Shown here: one piece after another, positions 1 through 5,782 of the stretch
How the letters are laid out: every line of letters begins with the position of its first letter
How positions within the stretch are numbered: position 1 is the first letter of the stretch
Assembly: GCA_003695555.1 (NCBI GenBank)
Contig: RFIU01000203.1
Location: forward strand, 1 to 5,782
Direction: 5' to 3'
DNA from: Alphaproteobacteria bacterium
GTDB taxonomy: Bacteria; Pseudomonadota; Alphaproteobacteria; Sphingomonadales; Rhodothalassiaceae
Length of the DNA: 5,782 nt
Notes under the pieces: generated by a model
The model's input: the letters and a program-made list of their open reading frames with translations, nothing else
What the model was told of the DNA's origin: nothing
The model's database searches: none
Translations under genes and position numbers: made by a program

Positions 1-689
1 AGCTCGTCGGGCTCGCCATCGGCGCGCAACTGCTGCTCTGGACGACGGGCGGCATCGTCATGAGCTGGCTGCCGATCGAGAAGGTGCGCGGCGAACATCA
101 TATGGCCGAACCTGCCGATGTTCCGATTTCCGCCCGCGCCCTGCCGCCTGCGCTCCGCGAGCCACTTGCCGGCCGGGCCGTCCTCGGCATCGAGCTGCGC
201 CATGGCCTCGGCCACAGCCTGGCCGAGGTCCGTTTTGCCGATGGCCCGCCCGCATTGTTCGATGCAACCACGGGCGAAAAGCTGTCTCCGATCGACGAAC
301 GCATGGCGCGAGCTGCCGCCCTGGCCGACTATGCCGGCAAGGCACGGATCTCACGAATCCACCTGCTGAGCGGGAAGGAAGAAACTCCGCAGGAATACCG
401 TGGCCCGCTTCCGGTCTGGCAGATCCGGATCGATGATGGGGAAGGAACACGACTCTATGTCTCGCCGAATGTCGGGCGGGTGGTGGCGCGACGCAACGAC
501 ATGTGGCGCTTCTATGATTTCTTCTGGATGCTCCACATCATGGACTATGACGCGCGAGAGGATTTCAACAATCTTCTGCTGCGCATCGCCGCGGTCTTCG
601 GCGCGATCATGGCGGCGAGCGGCATCGGCCTGCTGTTCTGGCGCGTGCACCGGCGTGATTTCCGGTTCCGGCGACGCCGAAGCGGCTAG
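1..689 (+). CDS. PepSY domain-containing membrane protein (5' end cut off by the window)
   Basis: The frame is open from base 3 to the TAG stop at 687-689, giving about 228 residues. The ATG at base 60 is not the true start: the codons before it encode a hydrophobic helix (LVGLAIGAQLLLWTTGGIVM) that runs straight into SWLPIEKVRGEH. That arrangement is typical of the first membrane segment of small PepSY proteins, so probably only one or two dozen N-terminal residues are missing. The middle is a soluble PepSY-like region, including a V-W-Q-I-R-I-D-D strand and an L-Y-V-S-P-N-V-G-R-V-V strand. It is followed by W-R-F-Y-D-F-F-W-M-L-H-I-M-D-Y-D and a second membrane helix (about LRIAAVFGAIMAASGIGLLF), then a short Arg-rich tail, presumably cytoplasmic. 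This predicts an inner-membrane protein with two helices around a periplasmic domain. The biochemical role of such stand-alone PepSY proteins is not settled; protease inhibition and a link to metal or redox systems have both been proposed. It converges on the methyltransferase gene and is not part of that operon. Confidence 0.8.
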   Translation, partial: LVGLAIGAQLLLWTTGGIVMSWLPIEKVRGEHHMAEPADVPISARALPPALREPLAGRAVLGIELRHGLGHSLAEVRFADGPPALFDATTGEKLSPIDERMARAAALADYAGKARISRIHLLSGKEETPQEYRGPLPVWQIRIDDGEGTRLYVSPNVGRVVARRNDMWRFYDFFWMLHIMDYDAREDFNNLLLRIAAVFGAIMAASGIGLLFWRVHRRDFRFRRRRSG

Positions 690-1975
690 CGCACGCCGCC
701 CGTCATTTCGAACAGCGCCGCGAGCTCGAGATGCGGCGACCAGAGGAACTGATCGACCGGACGAATCTCGACCAGCTGCCAGCCCTTGTCGATCAGGATC
801 CGGGCATCGCGCGCGAAGGTGTTGGGATTGCACGAGATCGCGATGATCCGTCGCGGAGCGCGAGCCTCTTCCAGCTCCCGCAGCTGTTCCTTGGCGCCGG
901 TGCGCGGCGGATCGAAAATCATCACATCGAAGGTATCGAGCTCGCCCGGGCGAAACGGCCGGCGGAACAGGTCGCGGTGAACGACCCGGGCGCAGGGCTG
1001 CATCCCGCTGCGTTCGAGGGCACCGGATACCGCCGTCACGAGGCGTCGGTCGCCCTCGGCCATCAGCACCGACTTGCGTGATGCGGCCAGCGGCAGACCG
1101 AAGGTGCCGAGCCCGGAGAACAATTCGATGACGCGGGGCGCATCGCCGACCCATTCCAGCACCGCGCGACGCAAGGCGGCCTCGCCCTCCTGCGTTGCCT
1201 GCAGGAAGGCGCCGCTCGGGAAGGTGACGGGGACGCCGGCGAAATCGACCACCGGCTCGCACCGTTGAACCAGCGTTTCCGGTGTCCCGCCGTCCGACCA
1301 GGAGACGGCGGCAAGACCACCGTCTTCCGCCAGCTTCGCAAGCTCCTCAATGGCACCGTAATCGGGCAGCGCGCCGGCACGGACCAGCAGGTCGATGCCG
1401 CTGCCGGTTTCCGTGAGCGTCAGATCGGCGGTGCCGCGCGGCGGCAGCACGTTCGCCATCGCCCGGCGAAGTGCAGGCAACAGGGCGACAAGCGCGGGGC
1501 GCGCCAGCGGGCATGTCTCGATGTCGATCAGGTGATGGCTCGCGCGGCCATGGAAGCCGAGCAGCAGGCGACCGTCGCGTCCCTTGAGCGCATGCAGGAC
1601 GAGCCGCCGCCGCGCTCCCGGCGGGCTGATCTCGGGCCGGGCGATGCGAACGCGCGCCGCCTCTATCCCTTGGGTCGCGAGCGCGGTTTCGATGCGCCGG
1701 ACGATCCAAGACGCATAGGAATCCGCCGGCAGATGCTGAAGCGCACATCCCCCGCAGCGGCCGAAATGGCGACAGCGCGGCACTGAGCGCTCGGCGATCG
1801 GTTCCAGCAGTTCGTGACGCTCCACCCGCGGGCGGCCTTTGCGGTCGCGGGAGACAATGAGCCGGACGCGTTCGCCCGGCAGCACGAAAGGAACGAAGAA
1901 ATTGCCCGCCGGCGTCTCGACGATACCGTCGCCGGCGCTGCCCAAGGCGACGACGACGCCTTCGACCCGCGTCAT
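686..1975 (-). CDS. RlmD/RumA-like Fe-S class I SAM-dependent RNA (uracil-C5) methyltransferase
   Basis: Predicted 429-residue enzyme of the TrmA/RlmD family that transfers a methyl group from SAM to C5 of a uracil in RNA, most likely 23S rRNA. Residues 1-55 form a TRAM-type RNA-binding domain. Cys68, Cys74, Cys77 (C-x5-C-x2-C) and Cys155 match the four [4Fe-4S] ligands of E. coli RumA. The FLQ at 257-259 corresponds to the family's conserved Gln segment. IELFSGLGTF (283-292) is the SAM-binding loop, DPPRTG (355-360) the conserved Asp motif, SCNPNTFARD (381-390) carries the catalytic nucleophile Cys382, and HLE (415-417) ends with the likely general base Glu417. I chose the ATG at 1973-1975 because the TRAM domain begins there, it overlaps the tlyA stop as ATGA, and GAGGA lies 6 bases upstream. 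A longer form from a TTG at 2089 would add 38 low-complexity, Arg-rich residues inside tlyA. The exact target uridine (U1939 or another) cannot be told from the sequence; the RlmD-like label rests on the TRAM domain plus the Fe-S cysteines. Confidence 0.92.
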   Translation of the reverse strand: MTRVEGVVVALGSAGDGIVETPAGNFFVPFVLPGERVRLIVSRDRKGRPRVERHELLEPIAERSVPRCRHFGRCGGCALQHLPADSYASWIVRRIETALATQGIEAARVRIARPEISPPGARRRLVLHALKGRDGRLLLGFHGRASHHLIDIETCPLARPALVALLPALRRAMANVLPPRGTADLTLTETGSGIDLLVRAGALPDYGAIEELAKLAEDGGLAAVSWSDGGTPETLVQRCEPVVDFAGVPVTFPSGAFLQATQEGEAALRRAVLEWVGDAPRVIELFSGLGTFGLPLAASRKSVLMAEGDRRLVTAVSGALERSGMQPCARVVHRDLFRRPFRPGELDTFDVMIFDPPRTGAKEQLRELEEARAPRRIIAISCNPNTFARDARILIDKGWQLVEIRPVDQFLWSPHLELAALFEMTGGVR

Positions 1976-2766
1976 GGCCTGTCCTCGTCGTCGCCGGGAA
2001 AAGGACCGCCCTTGCGCGCGGCGATCAGGAACTCGTGATTGCCTTTCGGGCCCAGTACCGGACTTTCCGCGACCCCGATCACCCGCCAACCCTCGCGCCC
2101 GGCCAGCCAGTCACGGATATCGGCCACCACCGCCTCGCGCACGGCCGGGTCGCGCACCACCCCGCCCTTGCCGACGGCATCGCGCCCGGCTTCGAACTGC
2201 GGCTTGATCAGGGCGATCAGATGCGCATGCGGGGCGGCGAGCGACAAGGCGGCAGGCAGAACGGTCTTCAGCGAGATGAAGCTTGCATCGCAGACGAGAA
2301 AATCGACCGGCTCGGGAATGATCTCGCGGGTCAGGTGGCGGGCATTGGTGCGTTCATGGACGATGACGCGCGGATCACGGCGCAGACGATCGGCAAGCTG
2401 CCCATAGCCGACATCGACGGCATGCACGCGTCCTGCCCCATGGTGCAGCAGCACGTCGGTAAAGCCGCCGGTCGATGCGCCGATGTCGAGCGCGACCGCA
2501 CCTTCCACCGCATCGCCGAGAGCGAAATGTTTCAGCGCGTGGGCGAGCTTCAGGCCACCGCGCGAAACCCAAGGATGATCGCGCCCCTGAACAGCGAGCG
2601 GCGAATCAAGACGCAGGAGCTCGCCCGCCTTGTCGATCCGGCGTTCGCCCGAACGGACGAGCCCGGCCATGATCAGTGCCTGCGCGCGCGTCCGGCTGTC
2701 GGCAAGACCGCGTTCGACGAGCAGCCGATCGGCTCGTTCCTTCCGCCGCTTGCCGCCCGATTTCAC
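1972..2766 (-). CDS. tlyA: TlyA family rRNA (cytidine-2'-O)-methyltransferase
   Basis: Predicted 264-residue methyltransferase, a usual length for the family. In mycobacteria TlyA 2'-O-methylates a cytidine in 16S and one in 23S rRNA and its loss gives capreomycin resistance; older annotations call it hemolysin A. An N-terminal S4 RNA-binding domain spans about residues 11-58 (RADRLLVERGLADSR). A short linker (HPWV, 64-67) corresponds to the inter-domain tetrapeptide described in mycobacterial TlyA. The FtsJ-like Rossmann domain follows, with the SAM loop LDIGASTGGF (93-102). A Lys-Asp-Lys-Glu set typical of 2'-O-methyltransferases is visible: Lys73 in SRGGLKL, Asp160 in CDASF, Lys188 in IKPQFE and Glu245 in NHEFL. 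The C-terminus ends in a short acidic tail. The start is GTG (2764-2766), overlapping the dxs stop as GTGA. No strong Shine-Dalgarno precedes it, so translation probably depends on ribosomes finishing dxs. Whether it modifies both subunits or only 23S rRNA (the TlyA-I/TlyA-II distinction) is not clear; the S4 extension before the first motif is short. Confidence 0.94.
   Translation of the reverse strand: MKSGGKRRKERADRLLVERGLADSRTRAQALIMAGLVRSGERRIDKAGELLRLDSPLAVQGRDHPWVSRGGLKLAHALKHFALGDAVEGAVALDIGASTGGFTDVLLHHGAGRVHAVDVGYGQLADRLRRDPRVIVHERTNARHLTREIIPEPVDFLVCDASFISLKTVLPAALSLAAPHAHLIALIKPQFEAGRDAVGKGGVVRDPAVREAVVADIRDWLAGREGWRVIGVAESPVLGPKGNHEFLIAARKGGPFPGDDEDRP
1982..1986 (-). promoter_or_regulatory. 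Ribosome binding site deciding the methyltransferase start
   Basis: Read on the - strand, GAGGA lies 6 bases before the ATG at 1975, a good Shine-Dalgarno match at normal spacing, inside the 3' end of tlyA. It supports the short start over the TTG at 2089 and means the gene can recruit ribosomes itself as well as through coupling to tlyA. Confidence 0.6.
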
Positions 2767-4694
2767 CGCGTTCCGGTTTTCAGCATGAAGTCGTTGCGAC
2801 CGAGCGCGCCCAGCGCCGTATCAACGATGTGCGGCGCGGTCAGCCCGGCCGTCTCATACTGCCTTGCCGGCGCATCCTGATCGAGGAACACGTCGGGCAG
2901 CCGCATGGTGCGGACCTTGAGATGCCCCTGATCGAGCAGTCCCTCGTCGCTCAAGTGATGCAGGACATGGGCGCCGAAGCCGCCGACCGCGCCTTCCTCG
3001 ATGGTGATCAGCACCTCGTGATTGGCGACGAGATCGCGGATCAGGGCAAGATCGAGGGGCTTGGCGAAGCGTGCGTCCGCGACGGTCGTGGACAGACCGC
3101 GAGCATCGAGCTCGGCTGCCGCCTTCTTGGCTTCCTGCAATCGCCCGCCCAGCGAAAGGATGGCGACGCGCGAGCCTTCCTTGATGATCCTTCCCTTGCC
3201 GATTTCGAGCGGCACGCCCTCTTCCGGCAGCGGCACACCGGCCCCCTCGCCGCGCGGATAGCGGAAGGCGGACGGGCGATCCTCGATCATGCGCGCGGTC
3301 GCGACCATGTGGACGAGCTCCGCCTCGTCGGCCGCCGCCATCACGACGAAGCCCGGCAGGCTGGCCAGATAGGTGATGTCGAAGGACCCCGCATGCGTCT
3401 GACCGTCAGCGCCGACGAGCCCCGCCCGGTCGATCGCGAAACGCACCGGCAGGCTCTGGATCGCGACATCATGGACCACCTGATCATAGGCGCGCTGCAG
3501 GAAGGTCGAATAGATTGCGGCAAACGGCTTCATCCCCTCGCAGGCAAGCCCGGCGGCGAAGGTCACCGCGTGCTGCTCGGCGATGCCGACGTCGAAGAAG
3601 CGCTCCGGAAAGCGTTTCGAGAATTCCTTCAGGCCGGTGCCCGAGGGCATGGCGGCTGTGATCGCGACGATCGAGTCGTCCTTTTCGGCCTGCTTGATGA
3701 GGCTGTCGGCGAAGACTTTGGTATAGGTCGGGGCCTTGGCGGTTCCCTTCTTCAGTTCGCCGGTAATGACATCGAACTTGGGAACCGCGTGGTACTTTTC
3801 TTCATTGGTCTGCGCGAAAGGATGACCGCGGCCCTTTTCGGTGACCACATGAACCAGGATCGGCCCTTCCTTGGCATCGCGGACATTTTCGAGCACGGGC
3901 AGCAGATGATCGAAATTGTGGCCGTCGATCGGGCCGACGTAATAGAAGCCGAGCTCCTCGAACAGCGTCCCGCCGGTCGCCATGCCGCGGGCATATTCCT
4001 CCGCCCGGCGCGCCGCGGTCGAGAGCTGCTTGGGCAGACGATCGACGATCTTTCGGCCGAGATCGCGGATCTTGAGGAATTCCTTCGAGGACAACACGCG
4101 TGAAAGATAGGCGCTCATCGCCCCGACGGGCGGCGCGATCGACATGTCATTGTCGTTCAGAATGACGATCAGCCGCTCACCCGCCTCGCGGGCATTGTTC
4201 ATCGCCTCATAGGCCAGCCCCGCGCTCATCGCGCCGTCACCGATCACCGCGATCGCCCGTTCCGGCCGATCCTTCAGCTTGTTGGCGACCGCCATGCCGA
4301 TCGCAGCCGAGATCGAGGTCGAGGAATGTCCCGCGCCGAAGGGGTCGTATTCGCTTTCCTTGCGCTTGGTAAAACCCGACAGCCCGCCGCCTTGGCGCAG
4401 GGTGCGGATGCGGTCGCGGCGCCCGGTCAGGATCTTGTGCGGGTAGGCTTGGTGGCCGACGTCCCAGATCAGCCGGTCATCGGGCGTATTGAAGACATAA
4501 TGGAGGGCGACCGTCAGTTCGACGACACCGAGCCCGGCACCGAGATGCCCGCCGGTCTGAGAGACGGCGGCGATCATCTCGTCGCGAACCTCTTGTGCCA
4601 GTTGCGGAAGCAGCTTCGGATCCAGTTTCTTCAGATCGTCAGGCGTGTTCACTTGATCGAGAAGCGGCGTCTGCGGCCGGTAAGGCGTGCTCAT
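2763..4694 (-). CDS. dxs: 1-deoxy-D-xylulose-5-phosphate synthase
   Basis: Cytosolic, thiamine diphosphate-dependent enzyme that condenses pyruvate with glyceraldehyde 3-phosphate, releasing CO2 and giving DXP, the entry step of the MEP pathway and also a precursor for thiamine and pyridoxal phosphate. The 643 residues match the usual size. Landmarks in order: TGGHLGAGLG with His50; WDVGHQAYPHKILTGR (78-92); GHSSTS (122-127); the ThDP/Mg motif from GDG (152-154) to NDND (180-183); GPIDGHN (254-260); YHAVPKFD (301-308) with the conserved His302; and IAEQHAVTFAAGLA with the glutamate Glu373 that activates ThDP. Then come YSTFLQRAYDQ (395-405), DRAGLVGADGQTH (422-434) with substrate-phosphate-binding Arg423, and RYPRG (478-482). 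The transketolase C-terminal domain fills about 495-635. Start: ATG at 4692-4694, with AGGG 3 bases upstream and AGAGAG 8 bases upstream on the - strand. It is the first gene of a tight dxs-tlyA-methyltransferase cluster and lies 168 bases downstream of ispA, so it may have its own promoter. One oddity is the loop at 287-300, where the common Y-x-P-A-E after KGRG reads HPFAQ. Confidence 0.98.
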   Translation of the reverse strand: MSTPYRPQTPLLDQVNTPDDLKKLDPKLLPQLAQEVRDEMIAAVSQTGGHLGAGLGVVELTVALHYVFNTPDDRLIWDVGHQAYPHKILTGRRDRIRTLRQGGGLSGFTKRKESEYDPFGAGHSSTSISAAIGMAVANKLKDRPERAIAVIGDGAMSAGLAYEAMNNAREAGERLIVILNDNDMSIAPPVGAMSAYLSRVLSSKEFLKIRDLGRKIVDRLPKQLSTAARRAEEYARGMATGGTLFEELGFYYVGPIDGHNFDHLLPVLENVRDAKEGPILVHVVTEKGRGHPFAQTNEEKYHAVPKFDVITGELKKGTAKAPTYTKVFADSLIKQAEKDDSIVAITAAMPSGTGLKEFSKRFPERFFDVGIAEQHAVTFAAGLACEGMKPFAAIYSTFLQRAYDQVVHDVAIQSLPVRFAIDRAGLVGADGQTHAGSFDITYLASLPGFVVMAAADEAELVHMVATARMIEDRPSAFRYPRGEGAGVPLPEEGVPLEIGKGRIIKEGSRVAILSLGGRLQEAKKAAAELDARGLSTTVADARFAKPLDLALIRDLVANHEVLITIEEGAVGGFGAHVLHHLSDEGLLDQGHLKVRTMRLPDVFLDQDAPARQYETAGLTAPHIVDTALGALGRNDFMLKTGTR

Positions 4695-4749
4695 GATCCC
4701 TGCTCTCTGTTCTGTAAGGGAAATCCACCCCGGGAAGGTGCGTCATACA

Positions 4750-4770
4750 TGCGGCAAAATCATGGCCGCA
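4750..4770 (-). promoter_or_regulatory. Stem-loop in the dxs leader
   Basis: TGCGGC (4750-4755) and GCCGCA (4765-4770) form a perfect 6-bp inverted repeat around a 9-base loop. In the dxs transcript the loop reads CAUGAUUUU. There is no U-run after the stem in the direction of dxs, so it does not look like an intrinsic terminator. It could be an RNA structure in the 5' leader or a DNA operator downstream of the candidate promoter. The function is unknown. Confidence 0.4.
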
Positions 4771-4790
4771 GCCCACCATTCCTGTTTATT

Positions 4791-4819
4791 ACTCTAGAAC
4801 CAGAACCCAGCGCATGCAA
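4791..4819 (-). promoter_or_regulatory. Candidate sigma-70-type promoter for dxs
   Basis: On the - strand, TTGCAT (4819-4814) is followed after 17 bases by TAGAGT (4796-4791) and then by AT-rich sequence (AATAAAC). The -10 matches TATAAT at 4 of 6 positions and the -35 matches TTGACA at 3 of 6, with ideal spacing. Transcription would begin near 4784, leaving a leader of about 90 bases before the dxs ATG. The call is by eye from consensus match and position only; alphaproteobacterial promoters are degenerate. Confidence 0.35.
4796..4807. repeat. Tandem 6-base repeat in the candidate promoter spacer
   Basis: AGAACC occurs twice head to tail (4796-4801 and 4802-4807), placed between the candidate -35 and -10 elements. 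It could be a pair of protein-binding half-sites, but a 12-base repeat in a short gap can arise by chance and I recognise no regulator with this site. Confidence 0.3.
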
Positions 4820-4831
4820 CGACAAGAGGAA

Positions 4832-4848
4832 GAGGGGTTTCCCGCCTC
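4832..4848 (-). terminator. Weak candidate terminator after ispA
   Basis: Starting 14 bases past the ispA stop, the - strand reads GAG-GC-GGG-AAA-CCC-CTC. GGG/CCC and GAG/CTC can pair around an AAA loop with a two-base bulge, followed by a pyrimidine-rich stretch (TTCCTCTTGTC) rather than a real T-run. The stem is short and bulged, so read-through from ispA into dxs is quite possible. Confidence 0.2.
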
Positions 4849-4862
4849 CATGGCAGGACGCG

Positions 4863-5780
4863 TCAATGGCGACGATCGACCGTGTAGCGGGCAAGATCGG
4901 CAAGCAGCGTCGTCTTTTCCTCATCGAATACCTTCAGCGCCTCGCCCGCCTGTTCGACCATCGCATGGGCATGGGCCTGCGCGCGCTCGACACCGAGCAG
5001 ATCGACCAGCGTCGCCTTGCCCGCCTCGGCATCCTTTCCGGTCGCCTTGCCGATCTCCTCGGCGCTCGCCGTCCGGTCGAGAAGATCGTCGGCGATCTGA
5101 AAGGCGAGACCGACGGCGCGCGCATAGGTCTTGAGATGATGGACGAGTGCCGGCGATGCCCTTCCAAGAAGTGCCCCGGCCTCCACCGACGCCTCGATCA
5201 GCGCTCCCGTCTTCATCCGCTGCAGGCGCGTCACCTCGGCCTCGTTGAGTTCGCGATGCTCGGCTGCCAGATCGAGCATCTGCCCGCCGACCATGCCGCG
5301 GTGACCGGCGCCACGCGCCACCACCTCGACCAGTCGCGCCCTGACCCGTGGATCGGCATGGGTTTCTTCGTCGGCAAGGATCTCGAAAGCAAAAGTGAGC
5401 AGCGCATCACCGGCGAGAATCGCTGTCGCCTCGTCGAAGGCCTTGTGCACCGTCGGTTTGCCGCGGCGCAGATCATCATTGTCCATCGCCGGCAGATCGT
5501 CATGGATCAGCGAATAGGTATGGATGCACTCGAGCGCTGCGCCTGTCCTGAGCGACGAACGCCGCGACACCCCGAAGAGGTCGGCAGTGGAGACGACCAG
5601 GAAGGGGCGAAAGCGCTTTCCGCCGGCGAACAGCGCATAGCGCATCGCTTCGACCACCGGTCGCTCGCCGCCCTCGGGCAGTGGCAACAGCTCGTCGAGC
5701 AGCGCATCGGTGGCGCCACCCACCTCGGCCATCGCATCCTTCAGCGCGGCGAAACGATCGGTCGTGGGGGCGTTCTTCAT
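4863..5780 (-). CDS. ispA: Polyprenyl diphosphate synthase, probably farnesyl diphosphate synthase
   Basis: Cytosolic trans-prenyltransferase that adds isopentenyl diphosphate units to an allylic primer, giving FPP (C15) if it behaves as its closest-looking relatives do. The 305 residues are close to the usual size. Visible motifs: GGKRFRP (53-59), which binds the IPP diphosphate; the first Asp-rich motif DDLPAMD (94-100), of the DDx4D type found in bacterial FPP synthases, followed by NDDLRRGKPT (101-110); the GDALLTFAFEIL segment (124-135); GGQMLDL (165-171); and the second Asp-rich motif DDLLD (231-235). The two bases in front of the first Asp motif region, in YSLIH, resemble E. coli IspA, which favours FPP over GGPP, though product length is not certain from motifs. 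The ATG at 5778-5780 gives a sensible N-terminus, but only two bases precede it in the window, so its ribosome binding site and any earlier start cannot be checked. Many proteobacteria have xseB directly upstream, which here would lie outside the window. Its product pathway depends on dxs downstream. Confidence 0.93.
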   Translation of the reverse strand: MKNAPTTDRFAALKDAMAEVGGATDALLDELLPLPEGGERPVVEAMRYALFAGGKRFRPFLVVSTADLFGVSRRSSLRTGAALECIHTYSLIHDDLPAMDNDDLRRGKPTVHKAFDEATAILAGDALLTFAFEILADEETHADPRVRARLVEVVARGAGHRGMVGGQMLDLAAEHRELNEAEVTRLQRMKTGALIEASVEAGALLGRASPALVHHLKTYARAVGLAFQIADDLLDRTASAEEIGKATGKDAEAGKATLVDLLGVERAQAHAHAMVEQAGEALKVFDEEKTTLLADLARYTVDRRH

Positions 5781-5782
5781 GG

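Larger units (their letters stand above)
4695..4862 (-). other. Non-coding leader between ispA and dxs (168 bases)
   Basis: This is the only real intergenic gap in the window. Going in the direction of transcription, it holds a weak GC hairpin just past the ispA stop, a possible promoter with the most obvious AT-rich patch in the window (about 4785-4796), a perfect 6-bp stem-loop (4750-4770) and the dxs ribosome binding region (4698-4708). I found no xseB or other small gene in it. A conventional thiamine (TPP) riboswitch is not evident: the CUGAGA signature is absent. Confidence 0.6.

Noticed and set aside
60..689. The PepSY gene as a complete gene starting at the ATG at base 60
   Set aside because: The frame is open to the window edge, and the residues before that Met form the expected first membrane helix, so the ATG is internal.
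682..699. GCGGC/GCCGC inverted repeat at the convergent junction, considered as a shared bidirectional terminator
   Set aside because: Only 5 bp of stem, and no T-run on either side. It partly lies in coding sequence whose GC content makes such repeats common.
351..1262. A 303-codon open frame on - across the PepSY gene and the methyltransferase 3' end
   Set aside because: It is Arg- and Pro-rich shadow sequence, out of frame with the methyltransferase, whose catalytic motifs lie in another frame.
2035..2880. A 281-codon open frame on + opposite tlyA
   Set aside because: Same reason: a shadow of the tlyA and dxs codon bias. It starts inside tlyA, ends inside dxs and matches no family I know.
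2676..4103. A 475-codon open frame on + opposite dxs and the start of tlyA
   Set aside because: It is antisense to motif-rich genuine genes, has no recognisable domain and is low in hydrophobic core patterns. Long antisense frames are expected in GC-rich DNA with strong third-position bias.
4695..4740. Possible TPP riboswitch in front of dxs, suggested by a GGGGTG string near 4723-4733 and the need of DXS for thiamine diphosphate
   Set aside because: The conserved CUGAGA element and the partner helices of the THI-box are absent, and the segment is too short.
4639..4779. A 46-codon upstream ORF on - from an ATG at 4779 that overlaps the dxs start out of frame
   Set aside because: The only Shine-Dalgarno-like sequence (AGGA) directly abuts the ATG without spacing, and the peptide has no regulatory run of a single amino acid. 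It is probably chance.

Overview
This window is a GC-rich stretch of bacterial chromosome carrying ordinary housekeeping genes at high coding density. I see no mobile element, CRISPR array, RNA gene or defence cassette. The proteins look alphaproteobacterial. The long DXS blocks, the TlyA and RlmD-like sequences and the small PepSY membrane protein best resemble what I know from Sphingomonadales, but this is pattern memory, not a search. Rhizobiales or another alphaproteobacterial order remains possible.

Layout: the left edge (1-689, + strand) holds the 3' part of a small PepSY-domain membrane protein. Everything else is on the - strand and is read from right to left: ispA (5780-4863, polyprenyl diphosphate synthase), a 168-base non-coding gap (4862-4695), dxs (4694-2763), tlyA (2766-1972) and an RlmD/RumA-like rRNA m5U methyltransferase (1975-686). 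The last three genes are joined by 4-base start/stop overlaps (GTGA, then ATGA). The last one meets the PepSY gene tail to tail on a shared CTAG that supplies a TAG stop on both strands.

Functionally, dxs makes DXP, the first intermediate of the MEP isoprenoid pathway, and ispA condenses the C5 products of that pathway into FPP or a similar prenyl diphosphate. That feeds undecaprenyl phosphate, quinone side chains, hopanoids and carotenoids. The two downstream genes encode predicted rRNA methyltransferases: TlyA (2'-O-methylation of cytidine) and an Fe-S m5U methyltransferase. The ispA-dxs-tlyA neighbourhood is a known conserved arrangement in distant bacteria, so the grouping is not new. Its layout here suggests that dxs, tlyA and the methyltransferase share one message.

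The only non-coding interval worth a look is the dxs leader. It has the most obvious AT-rich patch, a possible sigma-70-type promoter, a perfect 6-bp stem-loop and a weak candidate terminator after ispA. I found no convincing evidence of an undescribed system. The findings are modest and are scored accordingly.
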